A DNA stretch of 60,381 nucleotides from Nitrospiria bacterium (GTDB lineage Bacteria > Nitrospirota > Nitrospiria > JACQBZ01): NCBI GenBank assembly GCA_035498035.1, contig DATKAN010000035.1, forward strand, positions 1 to 60,381, in the 5' to 3' direction. The notes beneath the pieces are model-generated. The model searched no databases. It worked only from the letters and a program-made list of their open reading frames with translations, and was not told the origin of the DNA. The translations under genes and the position numbers were made by a program. Positions 16,676-27,163 of the stretch are shown here, in pieces; the stretch's first letter is position 1; every line of letters starts with the position of its first letter.

Positions 16676-17720
16676 GAAGGAGTTGCTCCTTTCCCTCGAG
16701 CGGAACCCGAAGAACGATCTTGGTCCCCTGCCCGGGTTTGGTATCGATGACGGCCGTCCCGCCCAAAAGCCGGGCGCGCTCCATGATTCCCTTCAGTCCG
16801 AACGAGGCCCATTTTTCCGGATGCGACGATACCGCCTCGAGGTCGAATCCCCGTCCGTTGTCCGAGAGCGTCGTCCGGAGGTCCGATGCGCCGATGGTCA
16901 AATCCACCCCGATCCGCGTCGCCTTCGCATGCCGCTGGACGTTCGACAGGGCCTCTTGAATTATCCGAAACAGGAACATCTTGACCCGGGGCGGGATGCG
17001 GTGTTCGTCACCCCGGACCTTGAAATCGGTCCCGATCTGATACTGTTTAGAATACGTCTTCAGATAATTTCGGATGGCTGGAAGAAGCTCCATTCGGTCG
17101 AAATGCAAGGGCCGGAGATTGAAGACCACCTGACGGGCCTCTTCGATGGCGGCCCTCAAAAGGGCTCTCGTGTCCAGGATCAAAACCCGGCACTGCGCGG
17201 GATCCTTCTCCATGAGCTCGCTGCAGAGATCCAGCTTGTAATTGAGCCCCACCAGCGTCTGGACCAGTCCGTCGTGGATGTCCAGCGCGATTCGCGTCCG
17301 CTCCTCCGCGATGGCATGCTGGATCTCTCGCAGGTACAATCCATAAAGCGCCTGGTATTCCCGAAGGTGTTTCTCGATCTCCTCCTTGTCCTTGATGCGG
17401 GCCTCGATCAACTGCCACATGAACTTGGCGGTGGGCCCGCCGATCACGGCCACGTCTGTTCGCGGGAGTTTCCGGAGGCTCCGCTCCACCTTCGGATTGC
17501 CCGTCACATCGATGAGGAGATCCACCTTTTTAAGGCGGAGCAGCCGCTGGTAGTCTCTCGTCGTTGGAATCGAGAGGCGCTTGGCGAGCCGTATCCCGGG
17601 CGCGCGGGGCCTTCGGTCCGCCACCCCGATGATCTTGACCAAGGGGTCGGGATGGAAGATCTCGATGAGGGAGGTTCCGCCTCGTCCGGCTCCGATAATG
17701 GCGACATGGGTTTTGTTCAT
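16644..17720 (-). CDS. NarX-type histidine kinase with an N-terminal Rossmann (nucleotide-binding) domain
   Basis: A 358-residue soluble kinase. The N-terminal part (1-120) looks like a dinucleotide-binding Rossmann domain: VAIIGAGRGGTSLIEIF is a GxGxxG-type loop, followed by IIGVADRRP and LLIDVTGNP, as in Gfo/Idh or dehydrogenase-type folds. A coiled segment (KDKEEIEKHLREYQ) leads to the HisKA_3 dimerisation domain with the phospho-His in ALDIHDGLVQTL (about 146), then HATPase_c with EALSNVQRHA and SDNGRGFD. There is no membrane segment. The ATG at 17720 fits the Rossmann start; a TTG at 17753 is possible. A NAD(H)- or metabolite-sensing role is inferred. It is paired with the following NarL regulator. 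Confidence 0.88.
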   Translation of the reverse strand: MNKTHVAIIGAGRGGTSLIEIFHPDPLVKIIGVADRRPRAPGIRLAKRLSIPTTRDYQRLLRLKKVDLLIDVTGNPKVERSLRKLPRTDVAVIGGPTAKFMWQLIEARIKDKEEIEKHLREYQALYGLYLREIQHAIAEERTRIALDIHDGLVQTLVGLNYKLDLCSELMEKDPAQCRVLILDTRALLRAAIEEARQVVFNLRPLHFDRMELLPAIRNYLKTYSKQYQIGTDFKVRGDEHRIPPRVKMFLFRIIQEALSNVQRHAKATRIGVDLTIGASDLRTTLSDNGRGFDLEAVSSHPEKWASFGLKGIMERARLLGGTAVIDTKPGQGTKIVLRVPLEGKEQLLREQDQSADRR

Positions 17721-17766
17721 GGGAGCCGAGGATGAGCGCGCCGGCGGCCGCAATCGTCGGACGGCG

Positions 17767-18297
17767 CTAGGCCGACGCCTTGGTGGAGGTGCCGCCCTCC
17801 TTGACCGTCAGGGGGCGGGCGGGGCGATCGCCCGCGTTGTTCGGATCCCGGTCCAGGAGGCCTTTCAGTTCGGACATAAACTGGTTTAAATCCTTAAACT
17901 CCCGGTAGACCGAGGCAAAACGCACATAGGCCACCTGGTCCAGACGATAAAGTTCAGCCATCACCGCCTCGCCGATCGACCGGCTGGATATTTCGGTCTC
18001 CCCGTTTTCCTGCAACTTCTTTTCGATGCGCGTGGCCACGGCGTCCAGCGTATCCATGCTGATCGGTCGCTTCTCGCAGGCCTTTTTCAGGCCGGCGAGT
18101 ATCTTTTGGCGGTCGAGATGCTCCCGGCGGCCGTCCTTCTTGATCACCATCGGCGACATCTCCTCCACGCGCTCATACGTCGTGAAGCGGCGATCGCACT
18201 TGAGGCATTCCCGCCGGCGCCGTATGACGGCGCCTTCCTGGCTCAGCCGGGAATCGACCACCTTGTTGTCGAGCGATTCACAATGGGGACACTGCAT
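17767..18297 (-). CDS. nrdR: Transcriptional repressor NrdR
   Basis: A 176-residue repressor of ribonucleotide reductase genes. The N-terminal zinc ribbon has CPHC and CLKC with the basic [18 protein letters not shown] stretch. An ATP-cone domain follows ([20 protein letters not shown] through [10 protein letters not shown]). The C-terminal 20 residues after the cone are extra and charged. It lies 17 nt after glyA in the same direction, so folate and deoxynucleotide supply genes are co-transcribed; no nrd genes or NrdR boxes were noticed nearby. Confidence 0.96.
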   Translation of the reverse strand: MQCPHCESLDNKVVDSRLSQEGAVIRRRRECLKCDRRFTTYERVEEMSPMVIKKDGRREHLDRQKILAGLKKACEKRPISMDTLDAVATRIEKKLQENGETEISSRSIGEAVMAELYRLDQVAYVRFASVYREFKDLNQFMSELKGLLDRDPNNAGDRPARPLTVKEGGTSTKASA

Positions 18298-18314
18298 CGT
18301 CTAATGAACCGGGC

Positions 18315-19550
18315 TCATCCCTTGAGCGGGAATTTTTTACAAAGCGCCTTCATCCGTTTTCGAGTCTCCCGGATGACGGCCTCGTCGTTCGGATGGGCCG
18401 TCACCCGATCGATCGCCTCCGCGATGATCTCCATTTCGGGCTCTTTCATTCCGCGGGTCGTGACGCAGGGGGTCCCCAGACGGACCCCGCTGGCCACCGC
18501 CGGAGGTTTTTCATCGAAGGGGATCGCGTTCTTATTGACCGTGATCCCGGCCCGATCCAGCGCCGCCTCGGCCTCTTTCCCGGTCACGTTGCGATTGGAA
18601 AGATCCGCCAACATCAGATGGTTGTCCGTGCCGCCCGAGATAAGTCGGAACCCGCGCCGGAGCAGGCCCTCGGCCAGCGCCTGCGCGTTGGCCACGATCT
18701 GCCGCTGATATACCTTGAACTCCGGCGCCAGCGCTTCTTTAAAGGCCACGGCCTTGGCCGCGATGACATGCATCAGCGGCCCCCCCTGGAGACCGGGAAA
18801 AACGGCTTTGTCGATCGCCTTCGCGTATTCGGTCTTGCACATCACCATGCCGCCCCGCGGCCCCCGAAGAGTCTTCTGGGTGGTCGTCGTGACAAATTCC
18901 GCGTACGGAACCGGGCTGGGATGCACGCCCGCCGCCACCAAACCCGCGATGTGGGCGATGTCGGCCATCAGGAGGGCGCCGCTTCGATCCGCGATTTCCC
19001 GCAGGCGCTTGAAGTCAAAGACGCGGGGATAGGCGCTGGCCCCGGTTACGATGATCCGCGGTCGGTGCTCATCGGCCAGGCGGGCGACTTCGTCGTAATC
19101 GATCCGGCCGGTCTCCCGGCGCACCCCGTAGAAGACGGGGCGATAGAGGCTGCCTGAAAAGTTCACCGGATGCCCGTGCGAAAGATGGCCGCCGTGGGCC
19201 AGGCTCATCGAGAGGATCACCTCGCCCGGTTTGAGCACGGCCAGGTAGACCGCCATGTTGGCCTGGGTACCCGAATGGGGCTGAACGTTGACGTGGTCGA
19301 CGCCGAACAGCGCCTTCGCGCGGGCGATCGCCAGCGACTCGGCCACATCCACAAACTCGCACCCGCCGTAGTATCGTTTTCCGGGAAGGCCCTCGGCATA
19401 TTTGTTCGTCAGAAGACTTCCCTGAGCCTCCAACACCGCTTTACTGGCATAATTCTCGGACGCGATCAGGATGATCTGTTCCCGTTCCCGCTTTTTCTCT
19501 CCCTCAATCGCGTCGTAGATATCGGGATCAGTTTTCTTCAACACAGACAC
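18315..19550 (-). CDS. glyA: Serine hydroxymethyltransferase
   Basis: A 411-residue PLP enzyme converting serine and tetrahydrofolate to glycine and methylene-tetrahydrofolate. Visible blocks are [50 protein letters not shown] and [12 protein letters not shown]. The PLP-lysine motif [14 protein letters not shown] has Gln where most enzymes have His just before the catalytic Lys. The C-terminal block is [16 protein letters not shown]. The start is GTG with GAGGTG seven bases upstream. It sits between rpiB and nrdR in one direction. Confidence 0.97.
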   Translation of the reverse strand: MSVLKKTDPDIYDAIEGEKKREREQIILIASENYASKAVLEAQGSLLTNKYAEGLPGKRYYGGCEFVDVAESLAIARAKALFGVDHVNVQPHSGTQANMAVYLAVLKPGEVILSMSLAHGGHLSHGHPVNFSGSLYRPVFYGVRRETGRIDYDEVARLADEHRPRIIVTGASAYPRVFDFKRLREIADRSGALLMADIAHIAGLVAAGVHPSPVPYAEFVTTTTQKTLRGPRGGMVMCKTEYAKAIDKAVFPGLQGGPLMHVIAAKAVAFKEALAPEFKVYQRQIVANAQALAEGLLRRGFRLISGGTDNHLMLADLSNRNVTGKEAEAALDRAGITVNKNAIPFDEKPPAVASGVRLGTPCVTTRGMKEPEMEIIAEAIDRVTAHPNDEAVIRETRKRMKALCKKFPLKG

Positions 19551-19588
19551 GGCCGTTCACCTCATCATTCGGGCTTGCGCATTCCCCA

Positions 19589-19611
19589 CTCGCTCGCCTT
19601 GCTCGCCCGGG
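19589..19611. repeat. Short dispersed repeat, copy 2
   Basis: CTCGCTCGCC-TT-GCTCGCC-CGGG lies in the glyA-rpiB gap and matches the repeat at 550-571 with two substitutions and one added C. Confidence 0.35.
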
Positions 19612-19624
19612 AATTAACTTTCCT

Positions 19625-20089
19625 TTAATCTCGAACGCCCTTCTTTTCGATTTCTTCGATCTTGGCCAATCGCCGGGCATGTCGTCCGCCGTCAAAGCCG
19701 GTCGTCAGCCACAAGCGAACGATCTCCAGCGCCGTCTTCTCCTCCAACACGCGTTGTCCCAAAACAAGAATGTTGGCATCGTTGTGCAGCCGGCTGACTT
19801 TCGCCGTAAACGGGTCGAAACACAGGGCCGCCCGCACCCCGGGAAACTTGTTGGCCACGATCGACATGCCGATTCCGGTTCCGCAGATCAGGATACCCCG
19901 CCGGACCCGCCCTTCCGAAACGGCCTGCGCCACGGGAACTCCATAGTCGGGGTAGTCGACCGAGTCATGGTTATGCGTCCCCATATCGGTAACCCCCAGG
20001 CCTTGGTCCTGAAGAAAATGGAGGATCTTGCCTTTCAAGTCAACGCCTGCATGATCGCTGGCGATGGCAATGTCGGTCATTTCACTCAT
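19625..20089 (-). CDS. rpiB: Ribose-5-phosphate isomerase B
   Basis: A 154-residue RpiB/LacAB-family isomerase interconverting ribose-5-phosphate and ribulose-5-phosphate. The conserved start [14 protein letters not shown] carries the substrate-binding [30 protein letters not shown] holds the catalytic Cys (CGTG) and anion hole. [19 protein letters not shown] gives the C-terminal helix. It is the first gene of the rpiB-glyA-nrdR-kinase-regulator row. A 14-bp palindrome lies just ahead of its start. Confidence 0.96.
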   Translation of the reverse strand: MSEMTDIAIASDHAGVDLKGKILHFLQDQGLGVTDMGTHNHDSVDYPDYGVPVAQAVSEGRVRRGILICGTGIGMSIVANKFPGVRAALCFDPFTAKVSRLHNDANILVLGQRVLEEKTALEIVRLWLTTGFDGGRHARRLAKIEEIEKKGVRD

Positions 20090-20097
20090 TGAAGAAC

Positions 20098-20111
20098 CCC
20101 TTGATCAAGGG
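20098..20111. promoter_or_regulatory. 14-bp palindrome before rpiB
   Basis: CCCTTGATCAAGGG is a perfect palindrome whose AAGGG half overlaps the likely ribosome site of rpiB, 9 nt before the start. It could be an operator or an mRNA hairpin hiding the ribosome site; no known binding protein is recognised. Confidence 0.4.
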
Positions 20112-20169
20112 AGTTTCATCATAGCCTACCGGTGGGTTTCTGTCAAGGCAAGGAGCGACGGAGACGGGC

Positions 20170-21384
20170 TTAGGTTGAGACCCCGTCCGGCTCTTTTCGC
20201 CGCTCGCCGAGTCGGCGGTCATGCTCTTGGGGATTGGTGGGAATGACCACGGTAAAGGCGGCCCCTTTTCCCGGCAGGGACTGAACATCGATGTAGCCAC
20301 GGTGGGCCTCGATGATCTGATGGCAGGTCAACAGACCCAGACCGCTGCCCTCGTGATGCTTGGTCGTGAAAAAGGGGTCAAAGAGTTTCGAGAGGTGTTC
20401 TTCCTCAATTCCGGACCCCGTGTCGATGACGGCCACCTCCAGCGCCATCCCGTTGTTTCCGTGGGCGGCTCGTCGACTGCGGACCGTGACCGTCCCCCGG
20501 TCCGTGGCCTGAATCGCGTTCAAAAGCAGGTTCATGAAGACCTGTTTCATTCGTTCCTGGTCCAACCAGGCGGTCGGAAGATCGGGATCAAAATCTTTCT
20601 TCAATACATTCAACTTTTTTTTGGCTTCCGGAACCAAAAGTGCGACCATGTCATCCAAGAGCTCGTTGAGGTGGGTTTCCTGGAAATGGTACTCGTCCTG
20701 CCCCGTGAAGCGGGAATACCGGAGCATCCGCGTGATGAGGTGGTGAATGCGATCCAACTCCTCGCACACCCTTCGGTAGAACTGGTCCCAATATTCCTTG
20801 TCCTTGGACTTCTCTTTATACTTTTGCGGGAGCATCTGGAGGAAAGCGCTCACCGCCGTCAACGGGTTGTTGATCTCGTGGGCCATGCCGGCCGCCAGGG
20901 TGCCGACGGCGGACAGCCGGTTGGCGCGGGCCATGCGTTTTGCGGTTTCGATCTTTTCGGCCTCAAGACGCTCCCGTTCCCGAATCAGGTAGAAGGTCTC
21001 GATCCCCTGGCGGATGACGTTCCGCAGATCGTCTTCGTTGTACGGCTTGGCCAGGTATCGGTAAACGTTTCCTTCATTGATGGCCTCGATCACGACATCC
21101 ATGTCGGAATAAGCCGTCATCAGCATGCGCACGGTGTCCGGATGATGCACCTTCACCTGCTTCAACAGTTCCACCCCGCTCAACCGCGGCATCCGCTGAT
21201 CCGTCAAGATGACCGCGATTTCATTCTCTCGCAGGATGCGCATGGCCTCTTCGCCGTTCTGGGCCGTGTGTAGGGTAAAATCCTCTTTGAACTGGAGGCG
21301 GAAAGTTTCCAGCGCCAGCGGCTCGTCATCGACATAGAGTACGGGATAACGCCGGTATTCTTCCTGACTCAACAACGGTTTCAT
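20170..21384 (-). CDS. Receiver-histidine kinase protein (cytoplasmic)
   Basis: A 404-residue protein with a receiver domain first (about 12-130: LYVDDEPLALE, phospho-Asp in VILTDQRMPRLSGVE, Lys in YLAKPYNEDD). A short helix follows, then a HisKA domain with AAGMAHEINNPLTAVSAF (His about 170), and a HATPase_c domain with VFMNLLLNAIQAT, DTGSGIEEEH and GSGLGLLTCHQI. No membrane segment is present. The tail carries an Arg-dense DRRLGERRKE. The ATG overlaps the stop of the hybrid kinase gene (ATGA), so the two are made together and probably form a phosphorelay. Confidence 0.93.
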   Translation of the reverse strand: MKPLLSQEEYRRYPVLYVDDEPLALETFRLQFKEDFTLHTAQNGEEAMRILRENEIAVILTDQRMPRLSGVELLKQVKVHHPDTVRMLMTAYSDMDVVIEAINEGNVYRYLAKPYNEDDLRNVIRQGIETFYLIRERERLEAEKIETAKRMARANRLSAVGTLAAGMAHEINNPLTAVSAFLQMLPQKYKEKSKDKEYWDQFYRRVCEELDRIHHLITRMLRYSRFTGQDEYHFQETHLNELLDDMVALLVPEAKKKLNVLKKDFDPDLPTAWLDQERMKQVFMNLLLNAIQATDRGTVTVRSRRAAHGNNGMALEVAVIDTGSGIEEEHLSKLFDPFFTTKHHEGSGLGLLTCHQIIEAHRGYIDVQSLPGKGAAFTVVIPTNPQEHDRRLGERRKEPDGVST

Positions 21385-24182
21385 CGGCTGTTCCCTTTAA
21401 CGGCCATGGGGGCGCCGGGCTTGGCCGTTTCCGCTCGGTCCGGCAATTGACGTTTCGGCAGCGTGATAACAAACTCGGCCCCCTTCTCTTCTTCGCTGCT
21501 GACCGTGATCTTCCCCCCGTGATTCTCGATGATCCTGTAACTGACCGAAAGACCCAGGCCGGTTCCCTGGCCGACCTCCTTTGTGGTAAAAAACGGCTCA
21601 AAAATCCGCCCAAGATGCTCCTTTTGGATACCCTTTCCGCTGTCGCGAACCGCGATATGAACCCGGTCGCCTTCCTCCCAGGTCCGTATCCAGATGTCGC
21701 CCTTCTCCGGAATCGCCTGGATCGCGTTTTGAAGAAGATTCATGAAAACCTGATTGATCTGCCCGGGAATGATCTCCACTGCCTCTTGGATGCCTAAGTC
21801 CCGGTGAACGGTGATCCGGCCCGTCATTTCGTGCTGGATCAGCTTCAACGTGGCCTCCAACCCCTCTTGAATGTCGACCCGTTTTGTGTACTGCTCGTCT
21901 TTACGGGCAAAGGTCTTCAGGTCCGTCACGATTCCCTCGGTGCGTTCCAGCCCAGACTTGACAATGTTGAGTGATTGCTCGATATCCTGAAGGAGTTTAT
22001 TGAATTGGGCGAGCACCTGCCGCGTCTCCGGCTGTTTTTCCAGCGCCTCGCGAACCTGCCCCAGGTAGCGTCGGAGATTGGAGAGGCTGCCCTTGGCAAA
22101 ACTCACGGGGTTGTTCACCTCGTGCGCAATACCGGCGACGAGCAATCCCAGGGCCGCCATCTTCTCGGAATGAACCAACTGGGTCTGGGTTTCTTGAAGC
22201 ATCTTCAGCGTCCGCTCCAGCTCTTCGCTCCGATTTTGAATTTCGCGCTCCAAACGACGAAGCTGAACCAGGGACCGAATTTTCGCCTTGAGCTCCTGGG
22301 CATTGAACGGTTTGGTGAGATAATCATCCGCGCCGAATTCCAGGCCTGATATCTTTTCGGAGAGCTCGGCCTTGGCGGTGAGCAGGATCACCGGGATATG
22401 CTTCGTATGGGGATCGCTTTTAATTTCCCGGCAGACCTGGTAGCCGTCCTTGCCCGGCATCATGACATCGGAGATGATGATGTCCGGGAGGTGGCGGGTC
22501 GCCAGTCCAACGCCCTCGATCCCATCCCGAGCCTGTAGGAGCTTGAATTCGTCCTGGAGCTGGAAGGCGATGAAGCTTCGCATGTCCGCGTTGTCTTCGA
22601 TCAGCAGGACCGTTTGTTCGATCGGGCCCGACGGAAATGGGAGGGGGGCCTGAATCGGCACGGGTTCTTTCAGGATATCGCTGGCGGAGTACTCCGCGGC
22701 CAAGCGCAGGGACCGCGTCCAATCCTCCGTCAAACGGCGTTCAGTTTCCCGCCGGTCCCGCGCCCGACGCGGTGAGGTACGCCGGTCCTCGGAGGCGGTG
22801 TTCGTCACCGGCAGCTCGAGGTCCGTCGGAAGCGTGAAGGTCATCACGGTACCCTGGCCCGGCTCGCTGTCGGCCCAAATCCGCCCGCGGTGGAGTTCCA
22901 CCAGTTCTTTGGCCAGGGCGAGTCCGATCCCGGTTCCCTCATATTTGCGGCTGGCCGAGGCATCCACCTGGGAAAACCGCTCGAAAATCTTCTCCTTATA
23001 CTCTTTTGGAATTCCAATACCCGTGTCGGCCACGGAAATCTGGACACCGTTCGCCGAGCCCTTACCTTCGTCCGAATGAGCCATTCCGCAACGCACGGTC
23101 ACCGCGCCCCCGGGCTCTGTAAATTTAATCGAGTTGAAGATCAGGTTTAGGAGCGCCCGTTCGACCTTTTCGCGGTCGCAGACCACCTTCGGCAGTCGTT
23201 CACCGTCAACGTACGAAAGTCGAATCTGCTTTTTCTCGGCCATCGGCGTTACCGAAACCACGATTCCCTTGACAAAATGGGCCAAATTGACCGGCTCGAG
23301 GTTAAGCGTCATTTTGCCGGCGTCGATCTTTGCAAGATCCAACAGGTTGTTGATCATCTTGAGCAGCCGGAGGGCGTTTTGGTGCATGATCTGGATGTGG
23401 CCCTGCTGCGTCTTGGAGACGTTCCCCAGCTCCCCCTTGAGAAGCGACTCCAGCGGCGCCAGAACAAGGGTCAACGGCGTCCGCAGCTCGTGCGAGACGT
23501 TGGCAAAAAATTGCGTCTTGATCGCGTCCAGCTCTTTGAGTTTTTCGTATGCCTTCTCCAAATTGTTCTTCGTTTCTTCTAAATTCACGTTGGTGTTTTT
23601 CAGCTCAAATCGGGCTTTGAACTCTCGATATCTCATTTTGTAAGAGAAGAATGTTGCAGTGGCCGCAATGATCATCGTCATGTTAAGAAAGAAGAGGTTG
23701 TTCAGAAATAGCGGCCACGACGTAATTTTCTCAAATAATACGATGGGAACAATGTAGGAAAGATCGATGGCCAAATACACTCCAGCCATTCGCCCCAAGC
23801 TCCATGGCATAAGCAGACTGAAGGCAAGAAACATGAGGTTCAGGCCGGCATAATAAGTACTGGTGTGGCCCCCTGTGTATTGAGTCATCGTCGAAATAAA
23901 AAAACTCATGGGCAATATGCTAAGGGCGCCTAAATAATAGGTGTAATTCTCCGGCGACTTTGTAAAGCACAAAATGAGCACGACGAGATTGACGGATGCA
24001 CTGATGATTCTCAACATCAGGAAAAAGCGGAAGTGATCTGGGGCAACGAAATAGTCTAAGACACTAAACGCAGGGAAAAAGGGGACAGCCAAAGAGCAAA
24101 TAATCTTTATTCGTGTAATACTTAGAGAGCGGGTTTCTTGCTCGAATTCTTTCCTGATTTTTTTCGTATCACTTTCAATCAT
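21381..24182 (-). CDS. Membrane hybrid histidine kinase with two kinase cores and a central receiver
   Basis: About 933 residues. The N-terminus has about six hydrophobic helices (residues 25-195) with an unusual polar loop, [17 protein letters not shown], between them. Then come a coiled coil and kinase core 1 ([46 protein letters not shown]). An Arg-rich linker ([18 protein letters not shown]) leads to a receiver ([26 protein letters not shown]), a second coiled coil, and kinase core 2 ([41 protein letters not shown]). I chose ATG 24182; a GTG at 24200 lies too close to the Shine-Dalgarno-like AAGG. The membrane part may sense a hydrophobic ligand (inference). Confidence 0.92.
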   Translation of the reverse strand: MIESDTKKIRKEFEQETRSLSITRIKIICSLAVPFFPAFSVLDYFVAPDHFRFFLMLRIISASVNLVVLILCFTKSPENYTYYLGALSILPMSFFISTMTQYTGGHTSTYYAGLNLMFLAFSLLMPWSLGRMAGVYLAIDLSYIVPIVLFEKITSWPLFLNNLFFLNMTMIIAATATFFSYKMRYREFKARFELKNTNVNLEETKNNLEKAYEKLKELDAIKTQFFANVSHELRTPLTLVLAPLESLLKGELGNVSKTQQGHIQIMHQNALRLLKMINNLLDLAKIDAGKMTLNLEPVNLAHFVKGIVVSVTPMAEKKQIRLSYVDGERLPKVVCDREKVERALLNLIFNSIKFTEPGGAVTVRCGMAHSDEGKGSANGVQISVADTGIGIPKEYKEKIFERFSQVDASASRKYEGTGIGLALAKELVELHRGRIWADSEPGQGTVMTFTLPTDLELPVTNTASEDRRTSPRRARDRRETERRLTEDWTRSLRLAAEYSASDILKEPVPIQAPLPFPSGPIEQTVLLIEDNADMRSFIAFQLQDEFKLLQARDGIEGVGLATRHLPDIIISDVMMPGKDGYQVCREIKSDPHTKHIPVILLTAKAELSEKISGLEFGADDYLTKPFNAQELKAKIRSLVQLRRLEREIQNRSEELERTLKMLQETQTQLVHSEKMAALGLLVAGIAHEVNNPVSFAKGSLSNLRRYLGQVREALEKQPETRQVLAQFNKLLQDIEQSLNIVKSGLERTEGIVTDLKTFARKDEQYTKRVDIQEGLEATLKLIQHEMTGRITVHRDLGIQEAVEIIPGQINQVFMNLLQNAIQAIPEKGDIWIRTWEEGDRVHIAVRDSGKGIQKEHLGRIFEPFFTTKEVGQGTGLGLSVSYRIIENHGGKITVSSEEEKGAEFVITLPKRQLPDRAETAKPGAPMAVKGNSR

Positions 24183-24202
24183 ACTATCTTGTCCGTACAC
24201 CC

Positions 24203-27163
24203 TTAAGCCTTATACCCAATGGCAATTAATCCCTGGCGCGGATTACCGAAGGTCTCGAACATTTGAATATGTGTGAACCCGGAGTCTTTTAGCAGTCCGC
24301 TTAATTCCTCTGCATTGTAGAACTTGAACGTCTTTTCTTCCTCAAGGTCGGTTAAATAGGCAGCGGAATTTATGTAATGCTGCACGGCTATCAATAACTC
24401 CTCTTTATTTTTATCTTTAAAATGCGGCAGATCATCTTGGGTCTTAATTTTCTCGATTAAGGCATGTATGGGCTTTGACATATCTGTATCCGGTTTTAAC
24501 GAAGATAAAACAATCTTGCCTCCAGGTTTTAAGATTCTGAAGCATTCCCGGAGTGTTATTTTAGGAGTTTTAATGTACGATATAAACAGACTCGCCAGAA
24601 TCTTATCAATACTATGATCTCTAAATGGCAACTTCAGCGGCCTGCCGACAGAATCGAGATCCGCCGTTATGTAGCCGAGATCGGAGAGAGACCGCCCAGC
24701 GGCTCCGATGCTTTCTTTATGCTTCTGCCTGGCTTTCAGCAAGGCCTCTTTCACGAAGTCAACCATGATTATCTTTGCACTGCGGCGGGGATCGACCGAC
24801 GGTCCTGAGATTGGACCCTTCTCCAGATAGCACTGTATAAAATTGCCGGTTCCTCCCCCTAGATCGATGACCAAATCGGTGTCCCTTATCTGGAGCAACT
24901 CCACCTGTTTTTCCATCAGTTCGATATACTCGTCAGTCAAGGATATCAGGTCAAAACCCAGTTCTTCTTTTTCTTGCCCAAGCAAATAAGTGCGCCAGTA
25001 ATCCATAAAGTCGATGTCTTTTTGTCGGACTCGCGACCATTCTGCCTTTTCCTGCACTCCTCTCTGAACTGATGACGGAATCCTCGGAACAACATCAGAA
25101 TGGTAAAGCTGTTTCCAAACGCACTTCGTGATCAGCTTGAACACCTCAATCGCTTCATCGCTTGTCCTTACAATATGACCCCAAGGAACTTCATAAACTT
25201 GCCGCAAGCCTCTCGATTTAATGCTCATGATGTCATAAATTCTATTCTTGTTGATCCAATAGTCAAACTTTCCATAAATCCATGTAATCGGTATTTCTAA
25301 TTTTGCCATGTCTCTTCGGGCATCTTCCAGATCGGCCATATTATTCAATTCAATATCACGGCAATAATTGTCAAGGTTCACCATGTGACCCAACACCTGT
25401 TTTACAGACAGTTTCTCCCCTTGCCTAAACCTTGTCAAATAATCGATACCCCCTGTTGAATTCTTCATTAGATCATCAGGATCGGATGCCCCCATGCAGC
25501 TGATCCAGCAGCGAATGTCCTTCCCTTTATCTGATAAAACTGCTTTTCGGGCAGCAACCGATGCCATGCTAAAGGAAATTATAACAATACCGGAAGAAAA
25601 AAATGCGCGGTTCTTTTTTGCATATTCCACAGTCGTTCCGATGTCATCGGCTAACTGTGTCAAGGTATAATGAACCATCTCCTTTCCATTGGTCCTACAC
25701 TCCTTGTCGTTGTAACTTTCCCCTAGGCATCTTATTCCATCGAACCGAATCACGACCACATCCTGTTTATATTTTTTAAAAGTCTCAACGATCGTCATGG
25801 CCAAAAGTCCTGTGGTTTCCTTCCTCCTTGCAAATGCGGGTGGAATGATAACCACGGGAGCACTGACCTTCCGGTCTGTTTTTTTTATGTCAAACGTGGT
25901 GTTGACGACGGCAACGATTTCCTCGCCTTTTTTATTATAATACCTCGCCAATTGGATTCGCGGGTGAATACCCAGGACCCTCTTTAAAACATTTTCGCCC
26001 GCTTCAAGGACGATTTTGGCGGTTTGGGTAATTTGTGATATAAAAGGGGCCCTATTATGATCGTTAATATCGGCATCGGCCCGCTTAAGTTCAAACGGCT
26101 GGCGATCCACATGGAATTTAAGCCCAACTTTTACCCGATTTTCACTAATAGGGGTGACGTGAACCACCTTGGCGTTTTCCCGTCGCTGGATTTCCTGTCC
26201 CTTAATAATATTAATCTGTTGGATGATTTCGCCCGGTGAGAAATAACCGCCGTAGAGCGGAACATGAAAGGACAACCCCGAAGAGTTAAATTCAACGATT
26301 TGATGGGTCAAGCATTCATTTCCCGCTTCGCCTAAACGTAATTCAACGTTGTCACGATCGTTTTTCCCGTTTGATTCGCTATAATAGCGCGTTTCGACCC
26401 GTCGCTCCTCAAAATAGATCACGTCCGGTTTTGTAATGGTTAATGAATCGTTCCCTGTATATTTGACGGTCGCCTCGAAAAAGTACGACATATCTTGATG
26501 CGTCATCCCCAAATAGAGATGATCGTATCTGCCAATCCCCCCCTGAGTGGAGTTATCCGGAAGTTTTAATGACAGGTGGTATTTTCCGACCTCCTGAAGC
26601 CGCGCCATCACCATCATGAAATGACCGGACCAAAAAATCTGAATCGGCGCCTGCCGTTGGGAAGCCGCGCGGAAAATCATAGCGATGGCATCAAGATCAC
26701 AAAATGGCTTTAGATTTTGTACGGAGGAATTCGACTTTTTTTGAAAGTCACTGAGCGTCTCGTTAAAACCGTGATTTAAGACATAGCTCCTAAGGGTTTT
26801 CTTTTGGTCAGTGTGAAGTTCTAAAAACCGCACCCCCATCCCACGGAACCGACCGTTCCCTTCATCTTTAACATAAACGACTTCACCCAGAAAATTGATC
26901 GGATCCGGAACATTCGGGACAAAAAACTTTGCCTTTAAAGGATCGGTTTGCTCCTTGGACCCCCTGGTTACTACAAATAAACCCGATGTACTCAGATTGA
27001 GGACGTTGCCGAATGGTTCAGTCTGTTGTTCATGTTCAATGATGGGAAGGTAACAGTTTTTTCGAAAGTATTCTCGATAGTCGCTTTTTGGAAACCTCTT
27101 GGTAGCTTCCGGCTGGGGCTGGTTTATCATTTCGTGTTGGCCATGAAACGGATTATGATTCAA
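24203..27163 (-). CDS. PilZ - alpha/beta hydrolase (LuxD-like) - SAM methyltransferase fusion protein
   Basis: A 986-residue soluble fusion. A PilZ domain (25-130) has a full cyclic-di-GMP motif: R30xxxR34 and N56xS58xxG61. A YcgR-like segment and a second, degenerate PilZ (RVETR at about 254, EFNSSG) follow. Next is an alpha/beta-hydrolase (about 395-700) with PVVIIPPAFARR, IRFDGIRCLGES, a nucleophile-elbow-like SFSMASVAARKA (about 530) similar to LuxD acyl-ACP thioesterases, and a late His in PWGHIVRTSDEA. The C-terminal methyltransferase (about 735-986) has VIDLGGGTGNF and ECFRILKPGGKIVLSSL. The start is TTG overlapping the acyl-CoA dehydrogenase stop; ATG 27130 is possible. Base composition is AT-richer than average. 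Confidence 0.87.
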   Translation of the reverse strand: MNHNPFHGQHEMINQPQPEATKRFPKSDYREYFRKNCYLPIIEHEQQTEPFGNVLNLSTSGLFVVTRGSKEQTDPLKAKFFVPNVPDPINFLGEVVYVKDEGNGRFRGMGVRFLELHTDQKKTLRSYVLNHGFNETLSDFQKKSNSSVQNLKPFCDLDAIAMIFRAASQRQAPIQIFWSGHFMMVMARLQEVGKYHLSLKLPDNSTQGGIGRYDHLYLGMTHQDMSYFFEATVKYTGNDSLTITKPDVIYFEERRVETRYYSESNGKNDRDNVELRLGEAGNECLTHQIVEFNSSGLSFHVPLYGGYFSPGEIIQQINIIKGQEIQRRENAKVVHVTPISENRVKVGLKFHVDRQPFELKRADADINDHNRAPFISQITQTAKIVLEAGENVLKRVLGIHPRIQLARYYNKKGEEIVAVVNTTFDIKKTDRKVSAPVVIIPPAFARRKETTGLLAMTIVETFKKYKQDVVVIRFDGIRCLGESYNDKECRTNGKEMVHYTLTQLADDIGTTVEYAKKNRAFFSSGIVIISFSMASVAARKAVLSDKGKDIRCWISCMGASDPDDLMKNSTGGIDYLTRFRQGEKLSVKQVLGHMVNLDNYCRDIELNNMADLEDARRDMAKLEIPITWIYGKFDYWINKNRIYDIMSIKSRGLRQVYEVPWGHIVRTSDEAIEVFKLITKCVWKQLYHSDVVPRIPSSVQRGVQEKAEWSRVRQKDIDFMDYWRTYLLGQEKEELGFDLISLTDEYIELMEKQVELLQIRDTDLVIDLGGGTGNFIQCYLEKGPISGPSVDPRRSAKIIMVDFVKEALLKARQKHKESIGAAGRSLSDLGYITADLDSVGRPLKLPFRDHSIDKILASLFISYIKTPKITLRECFRILKPGGKIVLSSLKPDTDMSKPIHALIEKIKTQDDLPHFKDKNKEELLIAVQHYINSAAYLTDLEEEKTFKFYNAEELSGLLKDSGFTHIQMFETFGNPRQGLIAIGYKA

